Shown here: positions 51,634 through 62,078 of the stretch, piece after piece
Numbering within the stretch: position 1 is the stretch's first letter
Layout: each line of letters starts with the position of its first letter
Assembly: GCA_046760105.1 (NCBI GenBank)
Contig: JBHIDJ010000002.1
Span: 48,359-112,358 of the forward strand
DNA: 64,000 bases
Source of the DNA: JBHIDJ01 sp046760105
Lineage (GTDB): Bacteria; Pseudomonadota; Gammaproteobacteria; Acidiferrobacterales; SPGG2
Direction of reading: 5' to 3'
Notes under the pieces: model-generated
The model's input: only the letters and a program-made list of their open reading frames with translations
What the model was told of the DNA's origin: nothing
The model's database searches: none
Position numbers and translations under genes: made by a program

Positions 51634-52430
51634 AACCCGTAACGTTAGCAGGCCTGCAATCGATGAAGCGTGGTGGCGAAAAGATTACGTGCCTCACCGC
51701 GTACGACTACAGCTTTGCCCATGTGCTCGATCAGTCAGGAATTGACATGATTCTTGTCGGCGACTCCCTGGGCATGGTGTTACAGGGGCACGATACAACA
51801 TTACCGGTTACGTTGGATGACATGATTTATCACAGTCGGTGTGTGGCGCGTGGCTGTACGCGCGCATTACGGATTGTCGATATGCCGTTTATGACGTACG
51901 AGGCTAACCGTGAACAGGCATTGGCGAGCGCCGGACGCGTTATGCAAGAAGGTCACGCACAGGTGGTGAAGCTCGAAGGTGGGGGATCTGTAGTAGATAC
52001 TGTTAGTTTCCTCACCGAACGCGGCGTTCCAGTGTGTGCGCATCTTGGTCTGACACCGCAGTCCGTACACCAGCTCAGCGGTTATCGCGTGCAGGGACGT
52101 AGCGCCGACGCCGCCGAGCGAACGCGCGAGGATGCGCGTGCATTGCAAGACGCGGGTGCCAGAATTCTGGTGCTTGAGGCAATACCGGCGGAGCTCGCGA
52201 AAGCCATCAGTGCTGAGCTCAGCATTCCAACTATTGGTATTGGCGCAGGTCCTGACTGTGACGGACAGGTTCTCGTGCTGCAGGACATGCTGGGCATTTA
52301 CCCGAGGCCGGGCCCAAAGTTTTCCAAAAACTTCATGCACGGGCAGGAAAGCATTGAAGCCGCGATTAAAGCCTTCATAGCGGCTGTGCAAAGCGGCGAC
52401 TTTCCAGGCCCGGAACACAGCTTTTCATAG
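51630..52430 (+). CDS. panB: 3-methyl-2-oxobutanoate hydroxymethyltransferase
   Basis: First committed step of pantothenate synthesis, transferring a hydroxymethyl group from methylene-THF. The 266 residues contain CLTAYDYSFA, VGDSLGMVLQG, DMPFMTYEANREQAL, VKLEGG and IGIGAGPDCDGQVLVLQDMLG. Coupled to the upstream kinase by overlap. No panC follows in the window; the next stretch is the repeat block. Confidence 0.97.
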   Translation: MKPVTLAGLQSMKRGGEKITCLTAYDYSFAHVLDQSGIDMILVGDSLGMVLQGHDTTLPVTLDDMIYHSRCVARGCTRALRIVDMPFMTYEANREQALASAGRVMQEGHAQVVKLEGGGSVVDTVSFLTERGVPVCAHLGLTPQSVHQLSGYRVQGRSADAAERTREDARALQDAGARILVLEAIPAELAKAISAELSIPTIGIGAGPDCDGQVLVLQDMLGIYPRPGPKFSKNFMHGQESIEAAIKAFIAAVQSGDFPGPEHSFS

Positions 52431-52559
52431 TCGATGATTACTGCCGCTGGTAGACACCAAAAATCCTTCATTCGGCCGCGAGAACATAGTTTACAGCTAT
52501 TATCTACTTTGCCTTTCTGCGCATTTGCATCCTCGGCTCCGTGGGCGGTACTTGCTGCG

Positions 52560-52995
52560 CTCCCCACTCCCGGTCCGCTTGAAAGCCCGGGGTTCGCCTT
52601 GCTGTGCTTCGCCCCTGCGCTTTGCCCGTCTGTGCTGCGCCCCTGCGCTTTGCGGTCCCTGCTTCGCTTGGGTACCGGCCCGCGCCATCCTGGCGCGGGC
52701 GTTCGCCGGGGCAACAGTCCACCGGACTGTTGCCTTCTCCCGGCTCACCCCGCTCCGCTTGCCGGTCCGGGGTGTGCCTTGCTGTGCTTCGCCGTCCCGC
52801 TACGCTTGCAAGTCCAGGGTTCGCCGTCCGTGGCGAACCCGTTCGCCGGGCGAATGGTTCACTGGACCATTCGCTATTTCCGGCTCACCCATGGCACACC
52901 CGCTCGACGGGGCGAAGGTTCACCGGACCTTCGCCTTCTACCGCCTCACCCACTGGACCTTCATCTTCGCCCGCTTCACCCCTGTACCACTCCTG
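52560..52995. repeat. hairpin-rich degenerate tandem repeat block
   Basis: Fills most of the 612-base gap between panB and tRNA-Leu. Three hairpins share one geometry: 11-bp stem, 3-base loop ACC or ACT, at 52710-52734, 52850-52874 and 52911-52935. Left arms are GGCAACAGTCC, GCGAATGGTTC and GGCGAAGGTTC, each matched by compensating changes in the right arm. Each is preceded by GTTCGCCGG or GCTCGACGG and followed by a CCGGCTCACCC-like word. Further 9-bp perfect stems lie at 52678-52700 and 52817-52840. A 37-base direct repeat (52577-52613 and 52757-52793) has a 180-base offset. No CDS is called here. Confidence 0.8.
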
Positions 52996-53042
52996 CGTTG
53001 AGTAGTTGGTTCAGAGGTTAATGGATAGGAGGGATAATCGGT

Positions 53043-53129
53043 TGGTGCCGGGAGAGAGACTCGAACTCTCATGGTGTCGCCACCACCGGATTTTGAGTCC
53101 GGCGCGTCTACCAATTCCGCCATCCCGGC
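53043..53129 (-). tRNA. tRNA-Leu (CAA)
   Basis: An 87-base class II tRNA on the minus strand, with acceptor arm GCCGGGA, encoded CCA, long variable arm and anticodon loop CTCAAAA, giving anticodon CAA. Its 3' end faces the hairpin repeat block. Confidence 0.96.
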
Positions 53130-54239
53130 GCGGCCGGATAGTATAAGCGAATATTCGCAGTTGATGACACCGTTCCTTCAGGAAGGCGCACTAAGAGTTT
53201 TTTAGTACGCTTGCAGGCGATGCGCACATCCGACTTTCACTATGATTTGCCGACTGAACTGATCGCGCAGTTCCCCGTAGCGCCGCGCTCGGCGAGTCGC
53301 CTGTTAACACTTGATGGCGTGAGTGGCGCGGTCAAGGATTTTAGGTTTATCGATTTGATGACGATTCTGCGCCGTGACGACTTACTCGTATTCAATGATA
53401 CCCGCGTCATTCCGGCACGCCTTTTCGGACGAAAGGAAACGGGAGGTCAGGTGGAATTGCTTGTCGAGCGCGTTTTAGATGATGCACGGATCGTGGCACA
53501 GGCACGGACCAGCAAGCCGCTTCGAGCAGGTGTGCGGCTGTGCCTTGAAGGTGGGGTGTCAGTTACGGTCGTTGGTCGCCGCGGCCAATTCTATGAGGTG
53601 CGCTTCGAATGCAAGCAGCCTGTAATGCGTGTGCTGGAGCAAATCGGACACGTGCCATTGCCGCCTTACATCACCCGTGTCGATGAGTACGAAGACCGTG
53701 GGCGCTATCAGACGATCTACGCACGGAGGCCCGGTGCGGTGGCGGCTCCGACGGCGGGACTGCATTTCGACACCGCTATGTTCGAGCAGCTCGCGGCGGC
53801 AGGAGTGGAAACGGCGTTCCTAACATTGCACGTAGGCGCCGGTACGTTTCAGCCAGTAAGTGTTGCCGATGTACGCCATCACCGAATGCATCCAGAGTAT
53901 GTTGAGGTCAATCGGCACGTGTGCGCGTGCGTTAAGGCTGCCAGATCTCAAGGTGGCCGTGTCATTGCAGTGGGCACAACCGTAGTACGGGCGTTAGAGA
54001 CCGCCGCGCGCCGAGCAGGGCTAGAACACCTTAGTGGCGAAACCGACCTTTATATTTTTCCGGGATATCAGTTTCAGGTCGTGGACGCGATGCTGACGAA
54101 CTTTCACCTGCCGGCATCGAGTTTATTAATACTGGTTTGTGCGTTCGCCGGCACCGCGCACGTACTGAATGCCTACCGTCATGCGGTTGAACAGCGGTAC
54201 CGGTTTTACAGTTATGGCGACGCGATGTTTGTATTACCC

Positions 54240-55533
<1,294 letters not shown>

Positions 55534-55587
55534 TGACCGCTTGTTTGCGAGTCAAGCGGTGATAGTCGAATAACGAAAGGAAAGACC

Positions 55588-55923
55588 ATGAATTTACTGT
55601 TGTCAGAAGCCTGGGCCCAGCAAGGCGGCCCTGGGGGCGCTGGATCCCCCTATACCTTGCTATTCTGGATGGTTCTGTTTTTCGCCATTATGTATTTTAT
55701 GTTGATCCGGCCACAGCAGAAGCGTGCCAAGGAGCATAGGAACATGGTAGCGGCGTTGGCCAAGGGTGATGAGGTCGTCACGAATGGCGGCACGTTAGGA
55801 CGGGTTACTCATGTTGGCGAGCAATTCGTGACCGTGGAGATCGCTGAGGGAGTCTCGGTCAAGGTGCAAAGGAATTCCATTGCCGCTGTCATGCCGAAGG
55901 GCACCATCAAGTCTAACGCTTGA
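55588..55923 (+). CDS. yajC: preprotein translocase accessory subunit YajC
   Basis: Small partner of SecDF in the Sec holotranslocon. The 111 residues have one transmembrane helix (about 24-42, TLLFWMVLFFAIMYFMLI), the hallmark RPQQKRAKEHRNMVAALAKGDEVVTNGG and a C-terminal beta domain. GAAAGGAAAG precedes ATG 55588. In the following 161 bases a perfect TTGACA at 56024-56029 has only a weak -10 partner. Confidence 0.97.
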   Translation: MNLLLSEAWAQQGGPGGAGSPYTLLFWMVLFFAIMYFMLIRPQQKRAKEHRNMVAALAKGDEVVTNGGTLGRVTHVGEQFVTVEIAEGVSVKVQRNSIAAVMPKGTIKSNA

Positions 55924-56084
55924 CTCACGCATAGCGCAGCGAATGGCGGATTGCAGGGCAGGGACAGTCATCGCGGCGGCCTACGATGTTCGGCTGTCAG
56001 GGTCGATAGTCTGGTTTGCACGGTTGACACCAGACCGCCGCTTCTGCATTAGTCTTAGCAGCACAAGTCTTAGCTGAATTCCTT

Positions 56085-57965
56085 ATGAATCAATATCCAC
56101 TTTGGAAATATCTACTGATCCTGGTAGTGATGGTGGGAGGGCTGGTCTATGCTCTGCCCAATCTTTATGGGGAAGATCCTGCCATTCAGATCTCCGCAAC
56201 ACGTGCCAACGTTGATCTGGGAACCCTGGCGCGGGTTGAGGAGCTCCTAAATAAGGCTGACATCAAATATCTGTCGTCACAGTTTGATGACCAAGGGGCG
56301 AAGATCCGTTTTGCCGATACTGATACGCAATTGAAGGCTTGGGACCTGGTACAACGCGAATTGGGGGACACTTACACCGTGGCGTTGAACCTGCTTCCCT
56401 CGACGCCGACGGCGTTGGGAGTCGTAGGGGGGAAACCCATGTACCTGGGGCTTGATCTGCGCGGTGGGGTACATTTTCTCATGCAGATCGACATGGAGGC
56501 GGTGGTACAGAAGGCCGAAAAGTTGTTTGTTAGTGACTTGCGACGGACGTTGCGCGAAAACAAAGTGCGACACAAGGGCGTGAAGCGGCTGGATACAGGG
56601 GGTCTTAAGATCCGCTTTCCCGACAGCAGCGAGCGTGCGAAAGCCCAAAGCGCGATCAGAAGCGCGCTCCCGGAGCTTACGCTTACCGATGGTGAGGATG
56701 TTGACGGGCTCTTTATTGCCGCGAAATTTACGGAACAGGCGTTGCGCGAAAGACAAGAAGCGGCGCTTGAGCAGAACATGACCTCGCTGCGTAACCGCGT
56801 CAACGAGCTCGGTGTGGCCGAACCAATCATTCAACAACAGGGCAGGGATCGCATCGTGGTTCAGCTGCCAGGCGTGCAGGACACTGCAGAAGCCAAGCGC
56901 ATACTCGGCCGCACGGCGACGCTCGAGATTATGCTGGTGGACGAGGAGCACGATGTGGCAAGCGCACTCGCCGGCCGCCTGCCGCCAGGCGCCAAGCTCT
57001 ATCGACACCGTGATGGTATACCAATTCTGCTTAAGAATCGGCTTGTCTATTCCGGTGACAATATCGTCGACGCCTCGCCCGGTTTTGACAGTCGTACCAA
57101 TGAACCCATTGTGTCTATTACGTTGGATGCACGCGGTGCTGCCATCAATCAGCGTGTGACAGGGGAGAACGTGGGCAAACGTATGGCAGTGGTCTATGTA
57201 GAGGTCCGTTCCGAGATCAAGCGCGATCAGGACGGCAACCCTGTTTTGGATGAAAGAGGCGACCCCGTGCGGATTCAAAGGCGGGTCGAAGAAGTCATCA
57301 CCGCCCCGGTGATAAGACAACAGCTCGGTAAACGCTTTCAGATCGAGGGAGCCTTTACCGTCGATGAGGCAAACGAGCTTGCGCTGTTGCTGCGCGCCGG
57401 TGCGTTGGCCGCGCCCATCCATATTGTTGAGGAGCGCACCGTTGGCCCTAGCCTGGGCCAGGACAACATTAACCAAGGTTTTCGCGCGATCGTCATCGGG
57501 TTCATCGGTGTCATGGTCTTCATGGTGGTTTACTACCGGGCCTTTGGTCTGATTGCCGATCTTGCGCTGGCGTTGAACCTGGTTTTAATCGTCGCGATCA
57601 TGTCGCTGCTGCAGGCGACCCTGACACTGCCAGGTGTGGCCGGCATCCTGCTAACGGTGGGTATGGCGGTGGATGCGAATGTGTTGATCTTTGAACGTAT
57701 CCGCGAGGAGCTGCGCGTAGGGAACACGCCACAGGCGAGCATCCAGGCGGGCTACGAGAAGGCACTCGGCACGATCGCCGACGCCAATATCACCACGTTG
57801 ATTGCAGCGATCATGTTGTTCAATTTCGGGACCGGGCCGATTAAGGGGTTCGCCATCACCCTCAGTATCGGCATCTTGACCTCCATGTTCACCGCGATCC
57901 TGGGTTCGCGCGCAGTAACCAATCTGGTTTTTGGCGGCCGACGCCTGCGGGCGTTGCCGATCTAG
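56085..57965 (+). CDS. secD: protein translocase subunit SecD
   Basis: Proton-driven membrane protein that pulls exported chains from SecYEG. The 626 residues have transmembrane helix 1 (about 7-24), the large periplasmic P1 region with LGLDLRGGVHF and LRNRVNELGVAEPIIQQQGRDRIVVQLPG, and five C-terminal helices including GMAVDANVLIFERIREE (the conserved Asp) and ANITTLIAAIMLFNFGTGPIKGFA. Confidence 0.97.
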   Translation: MNQYPLWKYLLILVVMVGGLVYALPNLYGEDPAIQISATRANVDLGTLARVEELLNKADIKYLSSQFDDQGAKIRFADTDTQLKAWDLVQRELGDTYTVALNLLPSTPTALGVVGGKPMYLGLDLRGGVHFLMQIDMEAVVQKAEKLFVSDLRRTLRENKVRHKGVKRLDTGGLKIRFPDSSERAKAQSAIRSALPELTLTDGEDVDGLFIAAKFTEQALRERQEAALEQNMTSLRNRVNELGVAEPIIQQQGRDRIVVQLPGVQDTAEAKRILGRTATLEIMLVDEEHDVASALAGRLPPGAKLYRHRDGIPILLKNRLVYSGDNIVDASPGFDSRTNEPIVSITLDARGAAINQRVTGENVGKRMAVVYVEVRSEIKRDQDGNPVLDERGDPVRIQRRVEEVITAPVIRQQLGKRFQIEGAFTVDEANELALLLRAGALAAPIHIVEERTVGPSLGQDNINQGFRAIVIGFIGVMVFMVVYYRAFGLIADLALALNLVLIVAIMSLLQATLTLPGVAGILLTVGMAVDANVLIFERIREELRVGNTPQASIQAGYEKALGTIADANITTLIAAIMLFNFGTGPIKGFAITLSIGILTSMFTAILGSRAVTNLVFGGRRLRALPI

Positions 57966-57976
57966 GAGTACAGGCA

Positions 57977-58984
57977 TTGCGATTATTCAAGACGCAGCCA
58001 AACATTGATTTCATGGGCACCCGCCGGACACCGGGTGCGCTTTCCGTCCTGTTAATCGTGGCCACCTTGGTTTCTCTGTTTACCCGGGGGTTGAACTTAG
58101 GCCTGGATTTCACGGGAGGTACGCTCGTGGAACTTAGCTATGCAGACCCCGTCGAAGTGGCCAAGCTGCGCCAGCAGTTGGCTGACAACGATTTCGCCGA
58201 CGCCGTGGTCCAGCATTTCGGTACCGCCCGCGACGTGTTGGTGCGGATACCACCGCAGGAAGGCAAAGAGAGCGCTGCCGTAAGCAATGCCGTCGTAGCG
58301 GCACTGCGAAAGGCACGCGGCGAAACGATGGTTGAGAGTCGTCCCGGCAAGTTGCAACAGTGCACCGCAGGCGGCCGTCAAACTATCGTCGACTGTCAGC
58401 TACAGGTGAGACGCGTAGAGTTCGTGGGTCCCCAAGTCGGCGGCGAGCTCGTGGAAAAAGGGGGCTTGGCGCTTCTGTACACCCTGATTGCGATCCTCGT
58501 CTATGTGCTGTTCCGATTCGAATGGCGTTTTGCCGTTGGCTCGGTGATCGCGGTCGCGCACGACGTTTTACTCACTTTCGGGTTTTTCTCGGTCACGCAA
58601 ATGGAGTTTTCGTTGCCCGTGCTGGCGGCGATCCTGGCTGTGTTGGGCTACTCGCTCAATGACACCATTGTCGTTTTTGATCGTATCCGTGAGAACTTTC
58701 GCAGGATGCGCAAGGCGAATGTCATCGAGATCATGAATACCTCCATCAACCAGACACTTTCGCGCACGATCGTCACGTCCGTCACGACGATGTTGACGGT
58801 GTTGGCGTTGTTTTTTCTCGGTGGCGAGATCGTTCGTGGTTTTTCCACGGCATTAATCGTGGGAATCGTAATCGGAACCTACTCCTCGATTTATATCGCA
58901 ACGCCGGCGGTGTTGGCCCTTGGCATCTCGCGTGAAGACCTGCTGCCGGTCAAGAAAGAGGGTGCCGAGGCGAGCAGGCCGTAG
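57977..58984 (+). CDS. secF: protein translocase subunit SecF
   Basis: Partner of SecD. The 335 residues have six helices, with LDFTGGTLVELSY after helix 1, VLGYSLNDTIVVFDRIREN (conserved Asp and Arg) and NQTLSRTIVTSVTTMLTVLALFFLGGE. TTG 57977 follows AGGAGT, 11 bases after secD. Terminator-like hairpin 10 bases after the stop. Confidence 0.97.
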   Translation: MRLFKTQPNIDFMGTRRTPGALSVLLIVATLVSLFTRGLNLGLDFTGGTLVELSYADPVEVAKLRQQLADNDFADAVVQHFGTARDVLVRIPPQEGKESAAVSNAVVAALRKARGETMVESRPGKLQQCTAGGRQTIVDCQLQVRRVEFVGPQVGGELVEKGGLALLYTLIAILVYVLFRFEWRFAVGSVIAVAHDVLLTFGFFSVTQMEFSLPVLAAILAVLGYSLNDTIVVFDRIRENFRRMRKANVIEIMNTSINQTLSRTIVTSVTTMLTVLALFFLGGEIVRGFSTALIVGIVIGTYSSIYIATPAVLALGISREDLLPVKKEGAEASRP

Positions 58985-58994
58985 CCCCTGATTG

Positions 58995-59014
58995 GCCCGC
59001 GGTGGCGGGCTTTT
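58995..59014 (+). terminator. intrinsic terminator after secF
   Basis: GCCCGC pairs with GCGGGC around GGTG, followed by TTTTC. It ends the queA-tgt-yajC-secDF unit. The next 156 bases before the membrane-protein gene carry no clear feature. Confidence 0.75.
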
Positions 59015-59170
59015 CTAGCCAGATTCAGGCCAGATCCGCCCCCCAATTCGACCAATAATCCATCGATTCCGATAGTTCGTCGGCGCACCGCCGGCCCCGC
59101 GGGACGGTCCGCGACCATGGACTATACTTATTTGGACAAAAAGGTCATTGCCTAATCTGGGGGGTTATAT

Positions 59171-60670
59171 ATGACTGGTGATTGGTGGATGGTCTGGCCA
59201 GGCAATCCTGCATTGTCTGCGCTGGTCCTATATATCGTAGCCTTATTGATCTTGTACCCCGCACGCAGACCACTGCACGGATTCATTCGCTCAGTCGCCC
59301 GTGCCATCAGCGGTCCGCTGCGCCTCGGGGCGCGCTGGCTGATGCACACCGCCGAGGAGCTGCGTCGCCGTAACAAAATCGTTTTGCTTGCGCATGGGAA
59401 AGAAGAGATTACTCAGGGGATTGAACGCGAGTTTGAACGCGTGACCGCGGTTGTACAAAGGGATTTGCACGACTACCCGGTTCTGCAGCGCAAACTCATG
59501 GGGGAAATCACGCGTATCGAGGAGGACTACCAGAAATGCGGTGAAGTACCCCCTGCGCCGCCGGAGTGGGCCAAGGCAGTGTCAACCATTGCCAAGATTC
59601 CATCGACGGGTGACGGCCTGGTGCAAAAGATTCTCGAAGACATTGCTGGCTCGATGGAAAAAATCTATGACAAGGCGATTGCGGAGTACCGTAGATCCTA
59701 TGAGCAAAGACATAAGATCCTCAAGGGTTTTATGCCGTTCTGGCGGTCATTGAACCAGACACTTACCCAAGTTGACCGAAACCTTACCGGCTTGCAGGCT
59801 AGTGCCGCCACGATCGACGTCCAGATGGAGAAATACGAGGACATCTGCGCGAACTCAGACAAAGCCGAGCATGCGCTAACCGCGTCGGCGACGATCCAAT
59901 TCGTCATTGCAAGTCTGGTGCTGGCCATCGCCTTCGGTGGCGCATTTGTCAACTTTTGGCTCATTGCCCGGCCGATGTCGGCAATGGTCGGCGGTGGCGA
60001 GTACATTGTGGGCGGTCTTCAGGCCGAACACGTCGCGGCTTTGGTCATCATCTTTGTAGAGGCGACCATGGGCATTTTCTTCATGGAATCGTTGCGCATC
60101 ACGCACCTGTTCCCACGCATCAATAATCTGCCCGACAAAATGCGTCGCCGTTTCATGTGGGCGTCACTCAGCATTCTGCTCGTTCTGGCAGGTGTCGAGG
60201 TCGCGCTGGCCGTGATGCGTGACCTGATCGTCGCTGCCGACCTCGCGTTGAAGGCGGGTCTGGGCAATGTGCAGGCGAGCACCGCCGTAGAGACCGGATG
60301 GGTAACCAAGATTCCTACTGCCGGCCAGATGATCCTTGGCTTTATCCTGCCCATTGCACTGGCGTTCGTGGCGATACCGCTGGAGTATTTTATTTACTCC
60401 GCGCGCACGGTTTTCGGCGTGGGTTTGGTTTTGGGCATTCGCACTTTGGCCTTTCTTTTGCGACTGCTGGGCAACGTTGCGAGGCAACTCGGCAACATAC
60501 TGGTCATGATCTACGATGTGCTCATCTTTCTACCACTGTTAGTAGAACGCATCGTTAAGTCCATGCGGGGAGACCAGGAGGACTGGGAGGCACCAAAGTC
60601 CAGTGGGATCACTGCTTTTCCCAAAAAGGGTAGATTAGGTCGCAACGCGACCGGGGAGCAGGTGTTATGA
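59171..60670 (+). CDS. polytopic membrane protein with long cytoplasmic or periplasmic coiled-coil domain
   Basis: A 499-residue protein I do not recognise. Hydrophobic segments: 14-31, 242-264, 285-305, 329-349, 386-408, 414-430 and 443-460. Between the first two is a charged, helical region of about 200 residues (for example ERVTAVVQRDLHDYPVLQRKLMGE and YRRSYEQRHKILKGFMPF). ATG 59171 follows GGGGGTT. It overlaps the VWA lipoprotein gene by 4 bases (ATGA), so the two products are probably made together. Function unknown; possibly a membrane assembly whose outer partner is the lipoprotein. Confidence 0.75.
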   Translation: MTGDWWMVWPGNPALSALVLYIVALLILYPARRPLHGFIRSVARAISGPLRLGARWLMHTAEELRRRNKIVLLAHGKEEITQGIEREFERVTAVVQRDLHDYPVLQRKLMGEITRIEEDYQKCGEVPPAPPEWAKAVSTIAKIPSTGDGLVQKILEDIAGSMEKIYDKAIAEYRRSYEQRHKILKGFMPFWRSLNQTLTQVDRNLTGLQASAATIDVQMEKYEDICANSDKAEHALTASATIQFVIASLVLAIAFGGAFVNFWLIARPMSAMVGGGEYIVGGLQAEHVAALVIIFVEATMGIFFMESLRITHLFPRINNLPDKMRRRFMWASLSILLVLAGVEVALAVMRDLIVAADLALKAGLGNVQASTAVETGWVTKIPTAGQMILGFILPIALAFVAIPLEYFIYSARTVFGVGLVLGIRTLAFLLRLLGNVARQLGNILVMIYDVLIFLPLLVERIVKSMRGDQEDWEAPKSSGITAFPKKGRLGRNATGEQVL

Positions 60671-61338
60671 AACAGCTAGTAGCTAAAGCACTTATTGTAA
60701 CGTTCGGTCTTTTTGTGTTGGTTGCATGCACATCGAAGGAGCAACAGCTAGCCCGTACTCAGGGTGTGTACATGTTGATCGATACGTCCGGCACCTATGC
60801 CAAGGAACTGGATAAGGCGCTGGCCGTTATTAACTATCTGTTGGGGACCTTGAATCCGGGTGACACACTAGCGGTCGCCAGGGTGAGCAGCCGCAGCTTC
60901 AGCGAAAAAGATATCATCGCCAAGGCCACCTTTATCAAGGATCCGATCAAGGCGAATCAGCAGAAGCGCGCGTTCCGGGACAAAGTCGATAAATTTGCCA
61001 AGAGCATCAAACGTGGCACCGCCTACACCGACATTACGGGGGGCATTATCCAGGCGGCGGAGTTCTTGAATGAGGCCAATCCCGGCAGGAAGACCGTCCT
61101 GATTTTCTCCGACATGCAAGAGGAGCTCGGCAAAGGCACGGTCCGGGATTTCCCCATCGAGTTGAGCGGCATTCGCTTCGTGGCGCTTAATGTCACGAAG
61201 TTAAAGACCGACAACGTCGATCCCCGCCGCTATATGGGTCGGCTCGAGTGGTGGCAAAAACGGGTAACCAATGCCGGTGCCACGGAATGGCGGGTGGTCA
61301 ACGATCTCGCGCACCTCGAGCGCGTTTTCGCGATCTAA
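60667..61338 (+). CDS. VWA-domain lipoprotein
   Basis: A 223-residue predicted lipoprotein: signal peptide with lipobox LVAC and lipidated C21. The rest is a von Willebrand factor A domain (about 32-223). The metal-ion-dependent adhesion site is recognisable: D39-T-S41-G-T43, T121 in AYTDITGG and D149 in IFSDMQEE. The DxSxT form instead of DxSxS is a mild variation. Coupled to the preceding membrane protein gene by a 4-base overlap; no MoxR-type ATPase is nearby. Confidence 0.82.
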   Translation: MKQLVAKALIVTFGLFVLVACTSKEQQLARTQGVYMLIDTSGTYAKELDKALAVINYLLGTLNPGDTLAVARVSSRSFSEKDIIAKATFIKDPIKANQQKRAFRDKVDKFAKSIKRGTAYTDITGGIIQAAEFLNEANPGRKTVLIFSDMQEELGKGTVRDFPIELSGIRFVALNVTKLKTDNVDPRRYMGRLEWWQKRVTNAGATEWRVVNDLAHLERVFAI

Positions 61339-61366
61339 CGCGCTGCCAAAAGACGCTTTTTCGCGG

Positions 61367-61400
61367 AGAAACGCCCGGACGCTAGCCGGGCGTTTCTGTT
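61367..61400 (+). terminator. strong intrinsic terminator after the VWA gene
   Basis: A 12-bp perfect stem (AGAAACGCCCGG and its complement, 61367-61378 and 61386-61397) closes a 7-base loop and is followed by GTTTC. It ends the two-gene module 29 bases after its stop. Confidence 0.8.
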
Positions 61401-61498
61401 TCGGCATACCCACTTTCCCTCGAATAGACAATACCGGTCACTTTCGTGATACGTTAAGTCTTGAATCGAAAATTGAGCCGTGAGTCATAAGCCCATTT

Positions 61499-61561
61499 AC
61501 GAATGGCGAATGACGATTTACGATTCACGAGTTACGATTTACCAATCAGGGATCACGAAAG
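61499..61561. repeat. direct array of nine ACGAWTY-like heptads before nrdR
   Basis: Nine 7-base units in exact register fill 61499-61561. Units 1-6 and 9 begin ACGA or GCGA (ACGATTT, ACGATTC, ACGAGTT and similar); units 7 and 8 are more divergent. The last ends one base before the nrdR ATG. There is no complementary right arm, unlike the other arrays. AGGGA inside unit 8 may be the nrdR ribosome-binding site. Confidence 0.75.
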
Positions 61562-61562
61562 A

Positions 61563-62078
61563 ATGCATTGCCCGTTTTGTTCCGCTGAGGATACCCGCGT
61601 CGTGGATTCGCGCTTAGCCGACGAAGGTGACTCCGTTCGCCGTCGCCGCGAGTGCAACGCCTGTGGCGAGCGCTTCACCACGTACGAGCGCGCGGAGCTT
61701 CGTCTGCCGCAGATCATTAAGTCGGACGGGCGCCGCGAGCCCTTTAACGAAGGCAAGCTGCGCACAGGTATGAGCCGCGCGTTGGAAAAGCGTCCAGTCG
61801 ACACCGAGGCCGTTGAACACATGATTGGGCGCATCCGTCACCGATTGTTAGCCAGCGGCGAACGTGAAATAAAGTCTCGCGTGATCGGTGGATGGGTGAT
61901 GGACGAGCTGAAGGACTTGGATCAAGTTGCCTATGTCCGGTTTGCGTCGGTGTACCGCAGTTTCGAGGATTTACAGGCCTTCAGCGAGGAGGTCGAGCGT
62001 TTACAGAATGAACCCAGTCCGGAGACCCGCCGCCGTCAACTGAAGCTGATCCCCGATAGTGGCGACAAGAATGAATGA
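61563..62078 (+). CDS. nrdR: transcriptional repressor NrdR
   Basis: Nucleotide-sensing repressor of ribonucleotide reductase genes. The 171 residues have the zinc ribbon with C3, C6, C31 and C34, followed by an ATP-cone domain (about 46-136, [27 protein letters not shown]). ATG 61563 gives [17 protein letters not shown], the family start; the upstream in-frame ATG at 61503 would read the heptad array as protein. It overlaps ribD by 8 bases. Confidence 0.97.
   Translation: MHCPFCSAEDTRVVDSRLADEGDSVRRRRECNACGERFTTYERAELRLPQIIKSDGRREPFNEGKLRTGMSRALEKRPVDTEAVEHMIGRIRHRLLASGEREIKSRVIGGWVMDELKDLDQVAYVRFASVYRSFEDLQAFSEEVERLQNEPSPETRRRQLKLIPDSGDKNE

Noticed and set aside
52434..53021. Long open frames in all three plus frames across the repeat block, one of 195 codons
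   Set aside because: Simultaneous openness of several frames on both strands reflects the stop-poor GC-rich repeat. The translations are Pro/Leu/Arg-rich, repetitive and frame-independent, and no ribosome-binding site precedes them.
55924..56084. Separate secD promoter with TTGACA at 56024
   Set aside because: The -35 is perfect but no hexamer at 16-18 bases matches TATAAT in more than three positions; not strong enough to call.
56277..57476. 399-codon minus-strand frame opposite secD
   Set aside because: Fully antisense to a complete conserved gene; explained by codon bias of secD.
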